From contig CALHWR010000048.1 of assembly GCA_938036665.1 (NCBI GenBank), forward strand, positions 1-5,216: DNA of 5,216 nucleotides, in the 5' to 3' direction. Below are positions 1 to 5,216 of this stretch, in pieces. The translations under genes and the position numbers were made by a program. How positions within the stretch are numbered: position 1 is the stretch's first letter; every line of letters starts with the position of its first letter. The notes beneath the pieces were generated by a model that saw only the letters and a list, made by a program, of their open reading frames with translations, searched no databases and was not told the origin of the DNA. Origin of the DNA: an uncultured Collinsella sp. (GTDB lineage: Bacteria; Actinomycetota; Coriobacteriia; Coriobacteriales; Coriobacteriaceae).

Positions 1-1549
1 TGCCGCCGCGCTTGGGACGGCTCGGACGCTCGCCGTCGCCGCGGCGCTCGTCGCGACCGCGGTTGGAACGACCAGCCACGTCGCCGTAATCGTCGCCGTT
101 GCGCTTGCCGTCGCGACGCGCTTGCTCGAGTTTCTTCTTGCTCTTGGACTTGCCGCGCTTGGTCTTCTTCTTCACCTTAAAGGCGGCAGGATCGCGCTCG
201 GGGTCAACGGCGGGCGGGTTGGGACCCACGTGCAGGTCGCCCGCTTCGTAAATATCGGCCGTCTTGTCCATGAGCTTCTCAATCTCGTAGAACTCGTCGA
301 CGTCCTGCTCGGTCACAAACGTAATGGCCCAGCCCAGCTCGCCGGCGCGGCCCGTACGGCCAATGCGGTGGATATAGTCGGTCGGCTCGGCCGGCACGTC
401 GAAGTTCACGACGTAGCGTACGTCGCTAATGTCGATGCCGCGGGCGAGAACATCGGTTGCCACCAGCACGTCGACGGTGCCGTCGCGGAAGGCAGAAAGC
501 GCGCGCTCGCGCTGGGCCTGGCTGCGGTTGCCGTGAATCGCGGCGGCCTTGATACCCTTGCGCTCAAGGCGACGGCAGCAGCTGTCGGCGCGGTGCTTGG
601 TGCGCATAAAGACGATGGTGCGCTCCGGGCCCTCCTTTTTGAGGAACTCAGGCAGCAGGTTGTTCTTTGCCTCGATGGACACCGGGAACACAAACTGATC
701 GACGGTGTCGGCGGTCGACGTGGCCGGCGCGATCTCCACGCGGGCCGGGTCGCTCACCAGGTCGGTGGTCTCGCCCACGGCCTCCTCGTCGAGCGTCGCC
801 GAGAACAGCAGCGTCTGGCGCTCGGCCGGCGTCTCGCGCACAATGCGGCGGACGGCGGGCAAAAAGCCCATGTCGAGCATGCGATCGGCCTCGTCGAGCA
901 CCAGCACCTTGACCTCGTCCAGGTGGCAGGCACCCTGCTCGATCAGATCGACCAGACGGCCCGGCGTGGCGACCAGGATGTCGCAACCGTACTTGAGGGC
1001 AGCGGTCTGGGGCTTGTAGCTCACGCCGCCCACGACGGTCACGGCAACATGGCCGGTGACGTCGGCGATTTTGCTCGCGACCTCGTCGATCTGCTGGGCA
1101 AGCTCGCGCGTAGGGGTGATGACGAGCATCACGGGGCCACGGCCGTTGCCCTCGGGCTTCTTGGCACCGCGACGGCGGTTGCGGCCGCCGCGCTCACGCA
1201 CGGGTTTGGGCGGAGCAATGTGCTCCAGGTTGTTCATGGTCGGCAGCAAGAAGGCGGCCGTCTTGCCGGTGCCGGTCTGGGCGGCGGCAAGCAGGTCGCG
1301 ACCCTCGAGCACCACGGGGATGGAGCCGGCCTGAACGGGCGTGGGCGCCGTGTAGCCCAGATTCTCGATAGCACGGAGCATCTCGTCCGAAAGCCCCAGC
1401 TCGTCAAAGGCGGGCAGGCTCTCGGTAGCGGACTCGACGGCTTGGGCGGCATTGGCCTCATCGGCAGCATCGAAGGCAGCCTGGGTCATGGCCTCGCGGG
1501 TCTCGTCCAGAATCTCGGCGTCGGTGACGTCGGATACAGAATTACGCAT
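1..1549 (-). CDS. DEAD-box ATP-dependent RNA helicase, RhlE-like (C-terminus off the left edge)
   Basis: This cytoplasmic enzyme uses ATP to unwind or remodel RNA duplexes, typically in ribosome assembly, RNA decay or cold adaptation. I read 516 continuous codons from ATG at 1549 to the left edge with no stop. Motifs appear in canonical order: Q motif GYTAPTPVQ (65-73), Walker A AQTGTGKT (90-97), PTRELA (146-151), GG (174-175), TPGR (195-198), DEAD (219-222), SAT (250-252), then in the second RecA domain TIVFMRTK (311-318), TDVLARGID (365-373) and HRIGRTGRAG (394-403). An Arg/Lys/Gly-rich insert lies at about 114-138 between motifs I and Ia. The tail from about 458 is strongly basic (KKKTKRGKSKSKKK, then Arg/Gly/Asp-rich), like RNA-binding extensions of RhlE/CsdA-type helicases. 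The ATG has AAGGA 10 nt upstream. About 45 acidic, Ala-rich residues precede the core. The gene diverges from the copper operon and is probably unrelated to it. The family is certain; the exact subfamily is not. Confidence 0.96.
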   Translation of the reverse strand, partial: MRNSVSDVTDAEILDETREAMTQAAFDAADEANAAQAVESATESLPAFDELGLSDEMLRAIENLGYTAPTPVQAGSIPVVLEGRDLLAAAQTGTGKTAAFLLPTMNNLEHIAPPKPVRERGGRNRRRGAKKPEGNGRGPVMLVITPTRELAQQIDEVASKIADVTGHVAVTVVGGVSYKPQTAALKYGCDILVATPGRLVDLIEQGACHLDEVKVLVLDEADRMLDMGFLPAVRRIVRETPAERQTLLFSATLDEEAVGETTDLVSDPARVEIAPATSTADTVDQFVFPVSIEAKNNLLPEFLKKEGPERTIVFMRTKHRADSCCRRLERKGIKAAAIHGNRSQAQRERALSAFRDGTVDVLVATDVLARGIDISDVRYVVNFDVPAEPTDYIHRIGRTGRAGELGWAITFVTEQDVDEFYEIEKLMDKTADIYEAGDLHVGPNPPAVDPERDPAAFKVKKKTKRGKSKSKKKLEQARRDGKRNGDDYGDVAGRSNRGRDERRGDGERPSRPKRGG

Positions 1550-1559
1550 ATGTTGTTGT

Positions 1560-1564
1560 TCCTT
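1560..1564 (-). promoter_or_regulatory. Ribosome binding site of the helicase
   Basis: AAGGA on the minus strand lies 10 nt before the ATG at 1549, with an AC-rich spacer (ACAACAACAT). It supports this start over later in-frame Met codons such as residue 21. Confidence 0.6.
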
Positions 1565-1742
1565 ATCTGCACGCGCAATGGGCACGGCATGCGGCCGCGC
1601 GGGCGTGCTTGGTAGTGCGCTAATACATACAAAAACGGGTGCGCACAGAGAGGACGTTGCTCAGCACGCTGGCGATCGCTTTGGCAGCCCTATCACGCGC
1701 CGTCCAGACGCAGCAGCACTAAGCGATGGAGCAGATTCGCCG

Positions 1743-1758
1743 CGGGTTAGTATACCCG
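1743..1758 (-). promoter_or_regulatory. Possible helicase promoter -10 within a short dyad
   Basis: On the minus strand, TATACT (1754-1749) matches the TATAAT consensus at 5 of 6 positions. It is enclosed by the arms CGGGT (1743-1747) and ACCCG (1754-1758). I see no good -35 box at 16-18 bp. If real, the helicase mRNA would carry a leader of roughly 190 nt, as some cold-shock helicases do. The dyad may be an operator or chance. Confidence 0.25.
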
Positions 1759-1811
1759 TGCTTCGCATGCCCCCACGTAAACCACAGATGACGGGGCGGT
1801 CGGGGCCGATT

Positions 1812-1868
1812 GTCTCAATCTGTAACAGTTACGAGACAAAACCGGGTCTACACATTACAGATTGAGAC
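1812..1868. repeat. Palindromic intergenic repeat, copy 1
   Basis: The left arm GTCTCAATCTGTAA (1812-1825) is an exact 14-nt reverse complement of the right arm TTACAGATTGAGAC (1855-1868), separated by 29 nt. Inside the left part, GTCTC (1812-1816) can instead pair with GAGAC (1833-1837), and GTAAC is followed by GTTAC, so an alternative small hairpin exists. No U-tract follows either arm, so a classic intrinsic terminator is unlikely. Arm sequence and layout match copy 2 just downstream, so this is a repeated unit rather than a unique structure. It could be a REP-like extragenic element or a protein-binding dyad. Confidence 0.75.
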
Positions 1869-1884
1869 GAACTCAAACATCGCA

Positions 1885-1952
1885 AAACATAATCTCGATC
1901 TGAAACAGTTAGAGGTCATTTTCCCCGCTAGATGTTACAGATCGAGATGTTT
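1885..1952. repeat. Palindromic intergenic repeat, copy 2
   Basis: The left arm ATCTCGATCTGAAAC (1892-1906) pairs with the right arm GTTACAGATCGAGAT (1934-1948) with one mismatch in 15, across 27 nt. Outer flanks AAACAT (1885-1890) and ATGTTT (1947-1952) extend the symmetry if a 2-nt offset is allowed. The arms share the core TCTC(A/G)ATCTG with copy 1, and both left arms continue into ACAGTTA (1825-1831 and 1905-1911). The substitution A to G in the core is mirrored in both arms of this copy (compensatory), which favours selection on pairing or symmetry rather than chance. Confidence 0.75.
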
Positions 1953-2021
1953 GACATGAGCTGCCAACGATTGAGCAGCCACCCGCATCTGTAGCGAAAT
2001 GTCATACATTCTCACCTCCAC

Positions 2022-2052
2022 TGGACACCCCCTGGGGGTATGGGTGTATAGT
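2022..2052 (+). promoter_or_regulatory. Promoter of the copper operon
   Basis: TGGACA (2022-2027) resembles the -35 consensus at 5 of 6 positions, and TATAGT (2047-2052) resembles -10 at 5 of 6. The spacer between them is 19 bp, longer than the optimal 17. An alternative -10, TGTATA at 2045-2050, would give 17. The C5/G5 palindrome lies between and partly over these boxes, so a bound regulator would block RNA polymerase. The start codon is about 40 nt downstream of the likely transcription start. Confidence 0.6.
2025..2041. promoter_or_regulatory. Predicted CsoR-family (copper-sensing) operator
   Basis: The sequence ACACCCCCTGGGGGTAT is a near-perfect palindrome centred on T2033, with arms of five C and five G flanked by A and T. 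CsoR/RcnR-family repressors are known to bind C/G-tract palindromes with flanking TA or AT of this kind. It lies over the spacer and -35 of the promoter ahead of a copper ATPase gene, which fits copper-relieved repression. A second, wider pair, ACACCC (2025-2030) and GGGTGT (2042-2047), overlaps it. There is no CopY-type TACAnnTGTA box. The regulator itself is not encoded in this window. Confidence 0.65.
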
Positions 2053-2088
2053 ATCGGCAGGTTAACAATTCCAACACCGAACCACGGA

Positions 2089-2094
2089 AAGGAG
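2089..2094 (+). promoter_or_regulatory. Ribosome binding site of the copper ATPase gene
   Basis: AAGGAG is followed by a 5-nt spacer (AAGCC) and ATG at 2100. It is a strong site and fixes this start. Confidence 0.8.
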
Positions 2095-2099
2095 AAGCC

Positions 2100-4694
2100 A
2101 TGGCTCAAGATAAGTTCGACGTGGGCGGCATGACATGCGCCGCCTGCCAGGCGCACGTGGACCGCGCCGTAAGCAAACTCGACGGCGTCCAAAGCGTCGC
2201 GGTCAACCTACTCGCTGGTTCCATGATGGTCGACTATGACCCCGCGCAGGTCACCTCCGACGATATCTGCACCGCCGTCGACCGTGCGGGCTACTCGGCC
2301 TCACCCGTCGATGCGGGCACCGGTGCCGCCGGCTCAAGCGGCAACACGCAGGTCAGGTCCGGCGCCGCCCACATGGAGTCGCCCACCAAAAAATTGGAGG
2401 CCGCCGCCTCTGCCATGCGCGCCCGCCTCATCGTCTCGATCGCCTTCCTCATCCCGCTGTTCTACATAGGCATGGGGCACATGCTCGGTTGGCCACTGCC
2501 CGGCATCTGCACGGACCACATCCACAGCATGACGCTCGCCCTCACCGAGCTTGTCCTGCTCATCCCCATCGTCTACGTCAACGACGCATACTTTATCAAC
2601 GGCTTCAAATCACTCGTGCACGGCGCGCCCACCATGGACGCTCTCATCGCCGTCGGCGGCACCGCCTCCATCGCTTGGTCGCTCTATGCCATGTTTATCA
2701 TGGCCGACCAGCTGGCCACAGGTCAGGTGCACGAGGCCATGATGACGGGCATGGACAACCTGTATTTTGAGAGTGCGGGCACGATCCTGTCGCTCGTCAC
2801 CGTGGGCAAATACCTCGAGACGCGCAGCAAGTCCAAAACCGGCGGCGCCATCGAGGCGCTGATCGACCTGGCGCCCAAGACCGCGACCGTCGTTGCCGAC
2901 GACGGTACCGAAACCACCGTCGACGTCGACAGCATCCTTCCCGGCCAGGTCCTGCGCGTGCGCCCCGGAGAGTCCATCCCCGTCGATGGCGTGGTGCTCG
3001 AAGGCAGCTCGGCCGTGGACGAGAGTGCGCTCACCGGCGAGTCCATCCCCGTGGAAAAGACCGCCGGCGACACCGTCAACGCCGCCACCGTCAACCGCAC
3101 CGGTTCGTTTACCTTCCGCGCCACGCGGGTGGGTGCCGAGACATCGCTCGCCAAGATCATCCAGCTCGTCGAGGACGCCAACGCCACCAAGGCGCCCATC
3201 GCCCGCATGGCCGACAAGGTCGCCGGCGTGTTCGTGCCCGTGGTGTTCGTGATCTCGGCCGTGACCTTTGCGGTGTGGATGGCACTGACCGGCAGCATAA
3301 ACGAGGCGCTCACCTCCGCCGTGGCCGTGCTGGTGATCAGCTGTCCGTGCGCACTGGGCCTTGCGACCCCGGTTGCCATTATGGTGGGCAACGGCATGGG
3401 CGCAAAGCACGGTATTATGTTTAAGACTGCGGTTTCCCTGGAGGAAGCGGGCAAGATGGATATTGTGGCACTGGATAAGACCGGTACTATCACCAGCGGC
3501 GAGCCGAAGGTGACTGATATCATCCTGGCAGAAGCAAAGAGTGAGCAGGAGCTTCTGGCGCTGGCATGCAGCCTGGAGAAAAAGAGTGAGCATCCGCTGG
3601 CCCGCGCGATCAACGAGCGCGCCCGGGCAGACGGCATTACCGCCGGTGAGGTGGATGATTTTGTGGCGCTTCCGGGCAATGGACTTTCCGGCATTTATGA
3701 GGGCAGTGAGCTCTGCGGAGGAAACGCAAACTTTATTGGCAGTGTTGCAGCGGTATCCGATGAGATTCGCGCAAAAGCAGAAAAACTCGCGGAGCAGGGT
3801 AAGACCCCGTTGTATTTCAGCCGTGACGGAAAGCTTCTTGGTATTATTGCGGTGGCTGATGTCATCAAGGAAGACAGCCCGCGGGCGGTTAAAGAGCTGC
3901 AGAACATGGGCATCCGCGTTGTGATGCTGACCGGTGATAACGAGCGCACTGCGAAAGCCATCGGTGCCCAGGCCGGTGTGGATGAGGTCATCGCAGGCGT
4001 GCTTCCGGAAGGAAAAGAGAGCGTGATCCGTTCTCTGAAGGAGCAGGGAAAGGTAGCCATGGTCGGTGACGGAATCAACGATGCTCCGGCGCTGACCCGT
4101 GCGGATATCGGCATTGCCATCGGAGCAGGAACCGATATTGCCATCGATGCAGCCGATGTGGTTCTGATGAAGAGCCGCTTAAGCGATGTTCCGGCAGCCA
4201 TCCGGTTAAGCCGCGCAACGCTGCGTAACATCCACGAGAACCTGTTCTGGGCATTTTTCTACAACGTTATCGGCATTCCGCTGGCAGCCGGAATCTGGTA
4301 TCCGCTGTTCGGACTGAAGCTGAATCCGATGTTCGGTGCGGCAGCCATCTTCTGTGTCGTAACCAATGCCCTGCGCCTGAATCTGTTTCAGATGTATGAC
4401 GCGTCCAAAGATAAGAAGAAAAAACAAAGCAGGCCACATGATGAAAGTCATGTTGATCATAAAGAGAAAAAGGAGAAGAGTGCTATGACAAAGACTATGA
4501 AAATCGAAGGAATGATGTGCGGACACTGTGAGGCCAGAGTGAAAAAGACCCTGGAGGGCATCGAAGGCGTAACCGAGGCAGTGGTAAGCCATGAGAAGGG
4601 AACCGCAGTCGTAACCCTGGAGAAGGAAGTTGCAGACAGCGTTCTGAAAGAGGCTGTTGAGGCACAGGATTACAAGGTCGTATCAGTACAGTAA
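2100..4694 (+). CDS. copA: Copper-exporting P1B-type ATPase with HMA domains at both ends (mosaic gene)
   Basis: An inner-membrane pump expected to export Cu(I) using ATP. Domains in order: N-terminal HMA with GMTCAAC (10-16); Ala/Gly/Ser-rich linker (about 70-105); four membrane helices (about 110-130, 145-163, 180-201, 221-240); actuator domain with TGES (312-315); helices at about 376-397 and 404-427, the latter with the Cu(I)-binding CPC (415-417); phosphorylation site DKTGT (D459); nucleotide-domain HP (498-499); TGDN (611-614); GDGIND (656-661); helix 7 with YN (721-722); helix 8 (about 742-758); Lys/His/Glu-rich linker (about 768-795); C-terminal HMA with GMMCGHC (804-810). CPC plus YN assigns it to the Cu(I) subgroup. 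Two oddities: helix 8 lacks the family MxxSS motif, and codon use changes sharply near 3340-3415, GC-ending before and mixed after. It is preceded by a CsoR-like operator and heads an operon of small membrane and metal-binding proteins. The family is certain; activity as read is doubtful. Confidence 0.97.
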   Translation: MAQDKFDVGGMTCAACQAHVDRAVSKLDGVQSVAVNLLAGSMMVDYDPAQVTSDDICTAVDRAGYSASPVDAGTGAAGSSGNTQVRSGAAHMESPTKKLEAAASAMRARLIVSIAFLIPLFYIGMGHMLGWPLPGICTDHIHSMTLALTELVLLIPIVYVNDAYFINGFKSLVHGAPTMDALIAVGGTASIAWSLYAMFIMADQLATGQVHEAMMTGMDNLYFESAGTILSLVTVGKYLETRSKSKTGGAIEALIDLAPKTATVVADDGTETTVDVDSILPGQVLRVRPGESIPVDGVVLEGSSAVDESALTGESIPVEKTAGDTVNAATVNRTGSFTFRATRVGAETSLAKIIQLVEDANATKAPIARMADKVAGVFVPVVFVISAVTFAVWMALTGSINEALTSAVAVLVISCPCALGLATPVAIMVGNGMGAKHGIMFKTAVSLEEAGKMDIVALDKTGTITSGEPKVTDIILAEAKSEQELLALACSLEKKSEHPLARAINERARADGITAGEVDDFVALPGNGLSGIYEGSELCGGNANFIGSVAAVSDEIRAKAEKLAEQGKTPLYFSRDGKLLGIIAVADVIKEDSPRAVKELQNMGIRVVMLTGDNERTAKAIGAQAGVDEVIAGVLPEGKESVIRSLKEQGKVAMVGDGINDAPALTRADIGIAIGAGTDIAIDAADVVLMKSRLSDVPAAIRLSRATLRNIHENLFWAFFYNVIGIPLAAGIWYPLFGLKLNPMFGAAAIFCVVTNALRLNLFQMYDASKDKKKKQSRPHDESHVDHKEKKEKSAMTKTMKIEGMMCGHCEARVKKTLEGIEGVTEAVVSHEKGTAVVTLEKEVADSVLKEAVEAQDYKVVSVQ
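3340..3415. other. Composition junction inside the copper ATPase gene
   Basis: In a hand count of 60 codons from 2820, 53 end in G or C; in 60 codons from 3720, 31 do. The change begins around the CPC codons (3342-3350) and is clear by 3411, where GGT ATT ATG TTT AAG ACT begins. The reading frame is intact across it, and protein motifs on both sides are in correct register. The region encodes one of the most conserved stretches of P1B ATPases, where either homologous recombination or a false assembly join between two species is easiest. The exact breakpoint cannot be placed from one sequence. Confidence 0.7.
4323..4379 (+). other. Helix 8 of the ATPase lacking the MxxSS copper ligand motif
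   Basis: Residues 742-760 read [19 protein letters not shown]. In Cu(I) ATPases this helix normally carries MxxSS between the Ala run and the VVTNALRL end, and the Met and a Ser help form the transmembrane copper site. Here the Ala run is followed by a single Ile (750, codon 4347-4349). Replacing a family-typical MSLSS by I corresponds to a net loss of 12 bases with the frame kept. The motif loss is seen directly; the deletion is inferred from family knowledge. Confidence 0.7.
4470..4487 (+). promoter_or_regulatory. Candidate internal ribosome binding site and start for a free CopZ-like chaperone
   Basis: AAGGAG (4470-4475) is followed by a 9-nt spacer and an in-frame ATG at 4485, codon 796 of the ATPase. 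Starting there would give a 69-residue protein ending at 4694, made of just the HMA domain with CGHC (12-15 of the short product). That is the usual size of CopZ copper chaperones. The A-rich, charged linker upstream looks like a former intergenic spacer read through in frame. Either the ATPase and chaperone are simply fused, or both long and short products are made, by analogy with E. coli copA, where frameshifting yields a free chaperone. The AAGGAG is also explained by Lys/Glu codons, so this remains a hypothesis. Confidence 0.4.
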
Positions 4695-4700
4695 ACACGA

Positions 4701-4724
4701 GCGGCGCACCGACAGGTGTGCCGC
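4701..4724 (+). other. Intercistronic RNA hairpin after the ATPase gene
   Basis: GCGGCGCACC (4701-4710) and GGTGTGCCGC (4715-4724) form a 10-bp stem with one G-U wobble and a GACA loop. It starts 6 nt after the ATPase stop. No U-tract follows (next bases GAACGTATG), so it is more likely an mRNA-stabilising or partial-attenuation structure than an intrinsic terminator. Confidence 0.6.
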
Positions 4725-4745
4725 GAACGTATGAAGGAGAAATAA

Positions 4746-4940
4746 ATGTCACATTCTCAGAATTCCATGGGCTATATGGTAGCTCTTTGCATTATCCTGT
4801 ACATAGTAGGCGTATCCATTTATCTTTTTGTGAAATTTGTAAGAAAGAAACTCGATGAGGCGAGAGACCGCAGATTCCAGAAAGAACATCAGGTAAATCC
4901 GATGGCAGAAACAGCCAAAGAAAAGCCGGATGAAAAATAG
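4746..4940 (+). CDS. Small single-pass membrane protein of unknown function
   Basis: This 64-residue protein has a short polar N-terminus (MSHSQNSMGY), one hydrophobic helix at about 10-30 containing a single Cys (15), then a basic stretch (KFVRKK) and a highly charged Lys/Glu/Asp tail. By the positive-inside rule the tail should be cytoplasmic. ATG 4746 has a strong AAGGAG (4734-4739) with a 6-nt spacer. It lies 51 nt after the ATPase gene and 41 nt before the next HMA gene, so co-transcription is likely. I recognise no domain or metal-binding motif. A role as a small accessory subunit of the pump is conjecture from position only. Its A-rich codon use matches the second half of the ATPase gene, not the first. 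Confidence 0.8.
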   Translation: MSHSQNSMGYMVALCIILYIVGVSIYLFVKFVRKKLDEARDRRFQKEHQVNPMAETAKEKPDEK

Positions 4941-4981
4941 AGACTGAAGGAAAGACAGAAAAAAGAAGGGAGCAATCAGTC

Positions 4982-5216
4982 ATGACAGATATCATTGTAA
5001 TTTTGGTCATTGCAGTATTCGTTCTTCTTGGTGTAAAATCCACCATCAAGCATTTTAAAGGTGAGGGAGCCTGCTGCGGTGGCGGCGGTGGAAGCCTTCC
5101 GCCGGAAGAAAAAAAGCTGGAGAATCCGGTTATCGGAAAGAAAATCGTCAAGATCTCCGGCATGCACTGTGAGCACTGTGTGAACGCAGTCACCGAAGCC
5201 ATCAACAAGATTGACG
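4982..5216 (+). CDS. Membrane-anchored HMA-domain protein with Cys-Cys-Gly run (3' end off the window)
   Basis: 78 codons are visible, starting at ATG 4982 with AAGGGAG (4966-4972) and a 9-nt spacer. Residues 3-18 form a hydrophobic N-terminal helix. KSTIKHFKGEGA follows, then CCGGGGG (31-37), an acidic/Lys linker, and an HMA domain beginning at about 53 with GMHCEHC (60-66). The N-terminal part (one helix plus a short Cys/Gly motif) resembles FeoB-associated Cys-rich membrane proteins; the C-terminal part is a CopZ-type metal-binding fold. I infer a membrane-tethered copper chaperone or metal acceptor working with the ATPase upstream. The protein is cut by the window edge shortly after the metal site, so its full length and any later domain are unknown. 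Confidence 0.85.
   Translation, partial: MTDIIVILVIAVFVLLGVKSTIKHFKGEGACCGGGGGSLPPEEKKLENPVIGKKIVKISGMHCEHCVNAVTEAINKID

Larger units (their letters stand above)
1550..2024. other. Divergent intergenic region between helicase and copper operon
   Basis: This stretch separates two divergently transcribed genes. Its right part (1812-1952) holds two related palindromic repeats, described separately. Its left part (1565-1810) is GC-rich and looks like the helicase leader. There, a possible -10 box sits in a small dyad at 1743-1758, and GTGCGC (1615-1620) can pair with GCGCAC (1641-1646) across a 20-nt loop. I found no convincing protein gene, tRNA, rRNA or U-tract terminator. Short open frames crossing it on either strand lack a credible ribosome binding site and family features. 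Confidence 0.6.

Noticed and set aside
122..1615. Long plus-strand open frame of 497 codons opposite the helicase
   Set aside because: It is an antisense shadow of a GC-rich gene. The minus strand carries all helicase motifs in order, and the plus-strand translation is low-complexity Gly/Leu/Ala/His with no recognisable domain.
1452..1865. Plus-strand open frame of 137 codons running from the helicase gene into the intergenic region
   Set aside because: It overlaps the helicase N-terminus on the opposite strand and ends in a palindromic repeat; the composition is that of a shadow frame.
1812..1868. Intrinsic transcription terminator
   Set aside because: The arms are separated by a 29-nt loop and no U-rich run follows on either strand.
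1812..1952. CRISPR array
   Set aside because: There are only two units, each internally palindromic with diverged arms in alternating orientation. There are no identical direct repeats with unique spacers.
1935..2192. Minus-strand open frame of 85 codons overlapping the copper promoter and the start of copA
   Set aside because: It runs through the operator, promoter and N-terminal HMA codons and has no family features.
2610..3694. Two long minus-strand open frames (2610-3593 and 2723-3694) under the copper ATPase gene
   Set aside because: The plus-strand frame contains every P-type ATPase motif. The antisense frames have biased composition and no credible start region or domain.
2100..4694. 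Zinc/cadmium or silver-specific ATPase
   Set aside because: CPC with YN in helix 7 and HMA domains with CxxC point to the Cu(I) group. Silver is often co-transported by this group and cannot be separated by sequence.

Overview
The window reads as two joined parts. Roughly the left two thirds (1 to about 3340) is GC-rich, with codons ending mostly in G or C. The style suggests a high-GC gut actinobacterium such as Collinsella or another Coriobacteriia member; that is an inference from composition and protein flavour, not a database match. From about 3340-3415 to the right edge, the composition and codon use become those of a moderate-GC Firmicute, perhaps Lachnospiraceae-like. The switch falls inside a single uninterrupted reading frame.

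Layout. Positions 1-1549, minus strand: a DEAD-box RNA helicase with every family motif and a basic C-terminal tail that runs off the left edge. Positions 1550-2099: a divergent intergenic region of about 550 bases. It holds the helicase leader, two related long palindromic repeats (1812-1868 and 1885-1952), a C5/G5 palindrome typical of CsoR-family metal-sensor operators (2025-2041), an overlapping promoter and a strong ribosome binding site. Positions 2100-4694, plus strand: an 864-residue P1B copper-exporting ATPase with a heavy-metal-associated (HMA) domain at each end. Positions 4746-4940: a 64-residue single-pass membrane protein of unknown function. Positions 4982 to the right edge: the start of a membrane-anchored protein with a Cys-Cys-Gly run followed by an HMA domain.

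The plus-strand genes look like one copper-homeostasis operon. Copper would relieve a CsoR-type repressor, the ATPase would export Cu(I), and the HMA domains (one of which may also be made as a free CopZ-like chaperone from an internal start) would deliver the metal. The regulator gene is not in the window.

Two points deserve most attention. First, the ATPase gene is a mosaic, with its junction in the most conserved part of the family, between the CPC and DKTGT motifs; this is either real recombination or a chimeric metagenomic assembly. Second, its last membrane helix lacks the MxxSS copper-binding motif and is about four residues short, which fits a clean 12-base in-frame deletion. As read, the pump may be inactive or altered.
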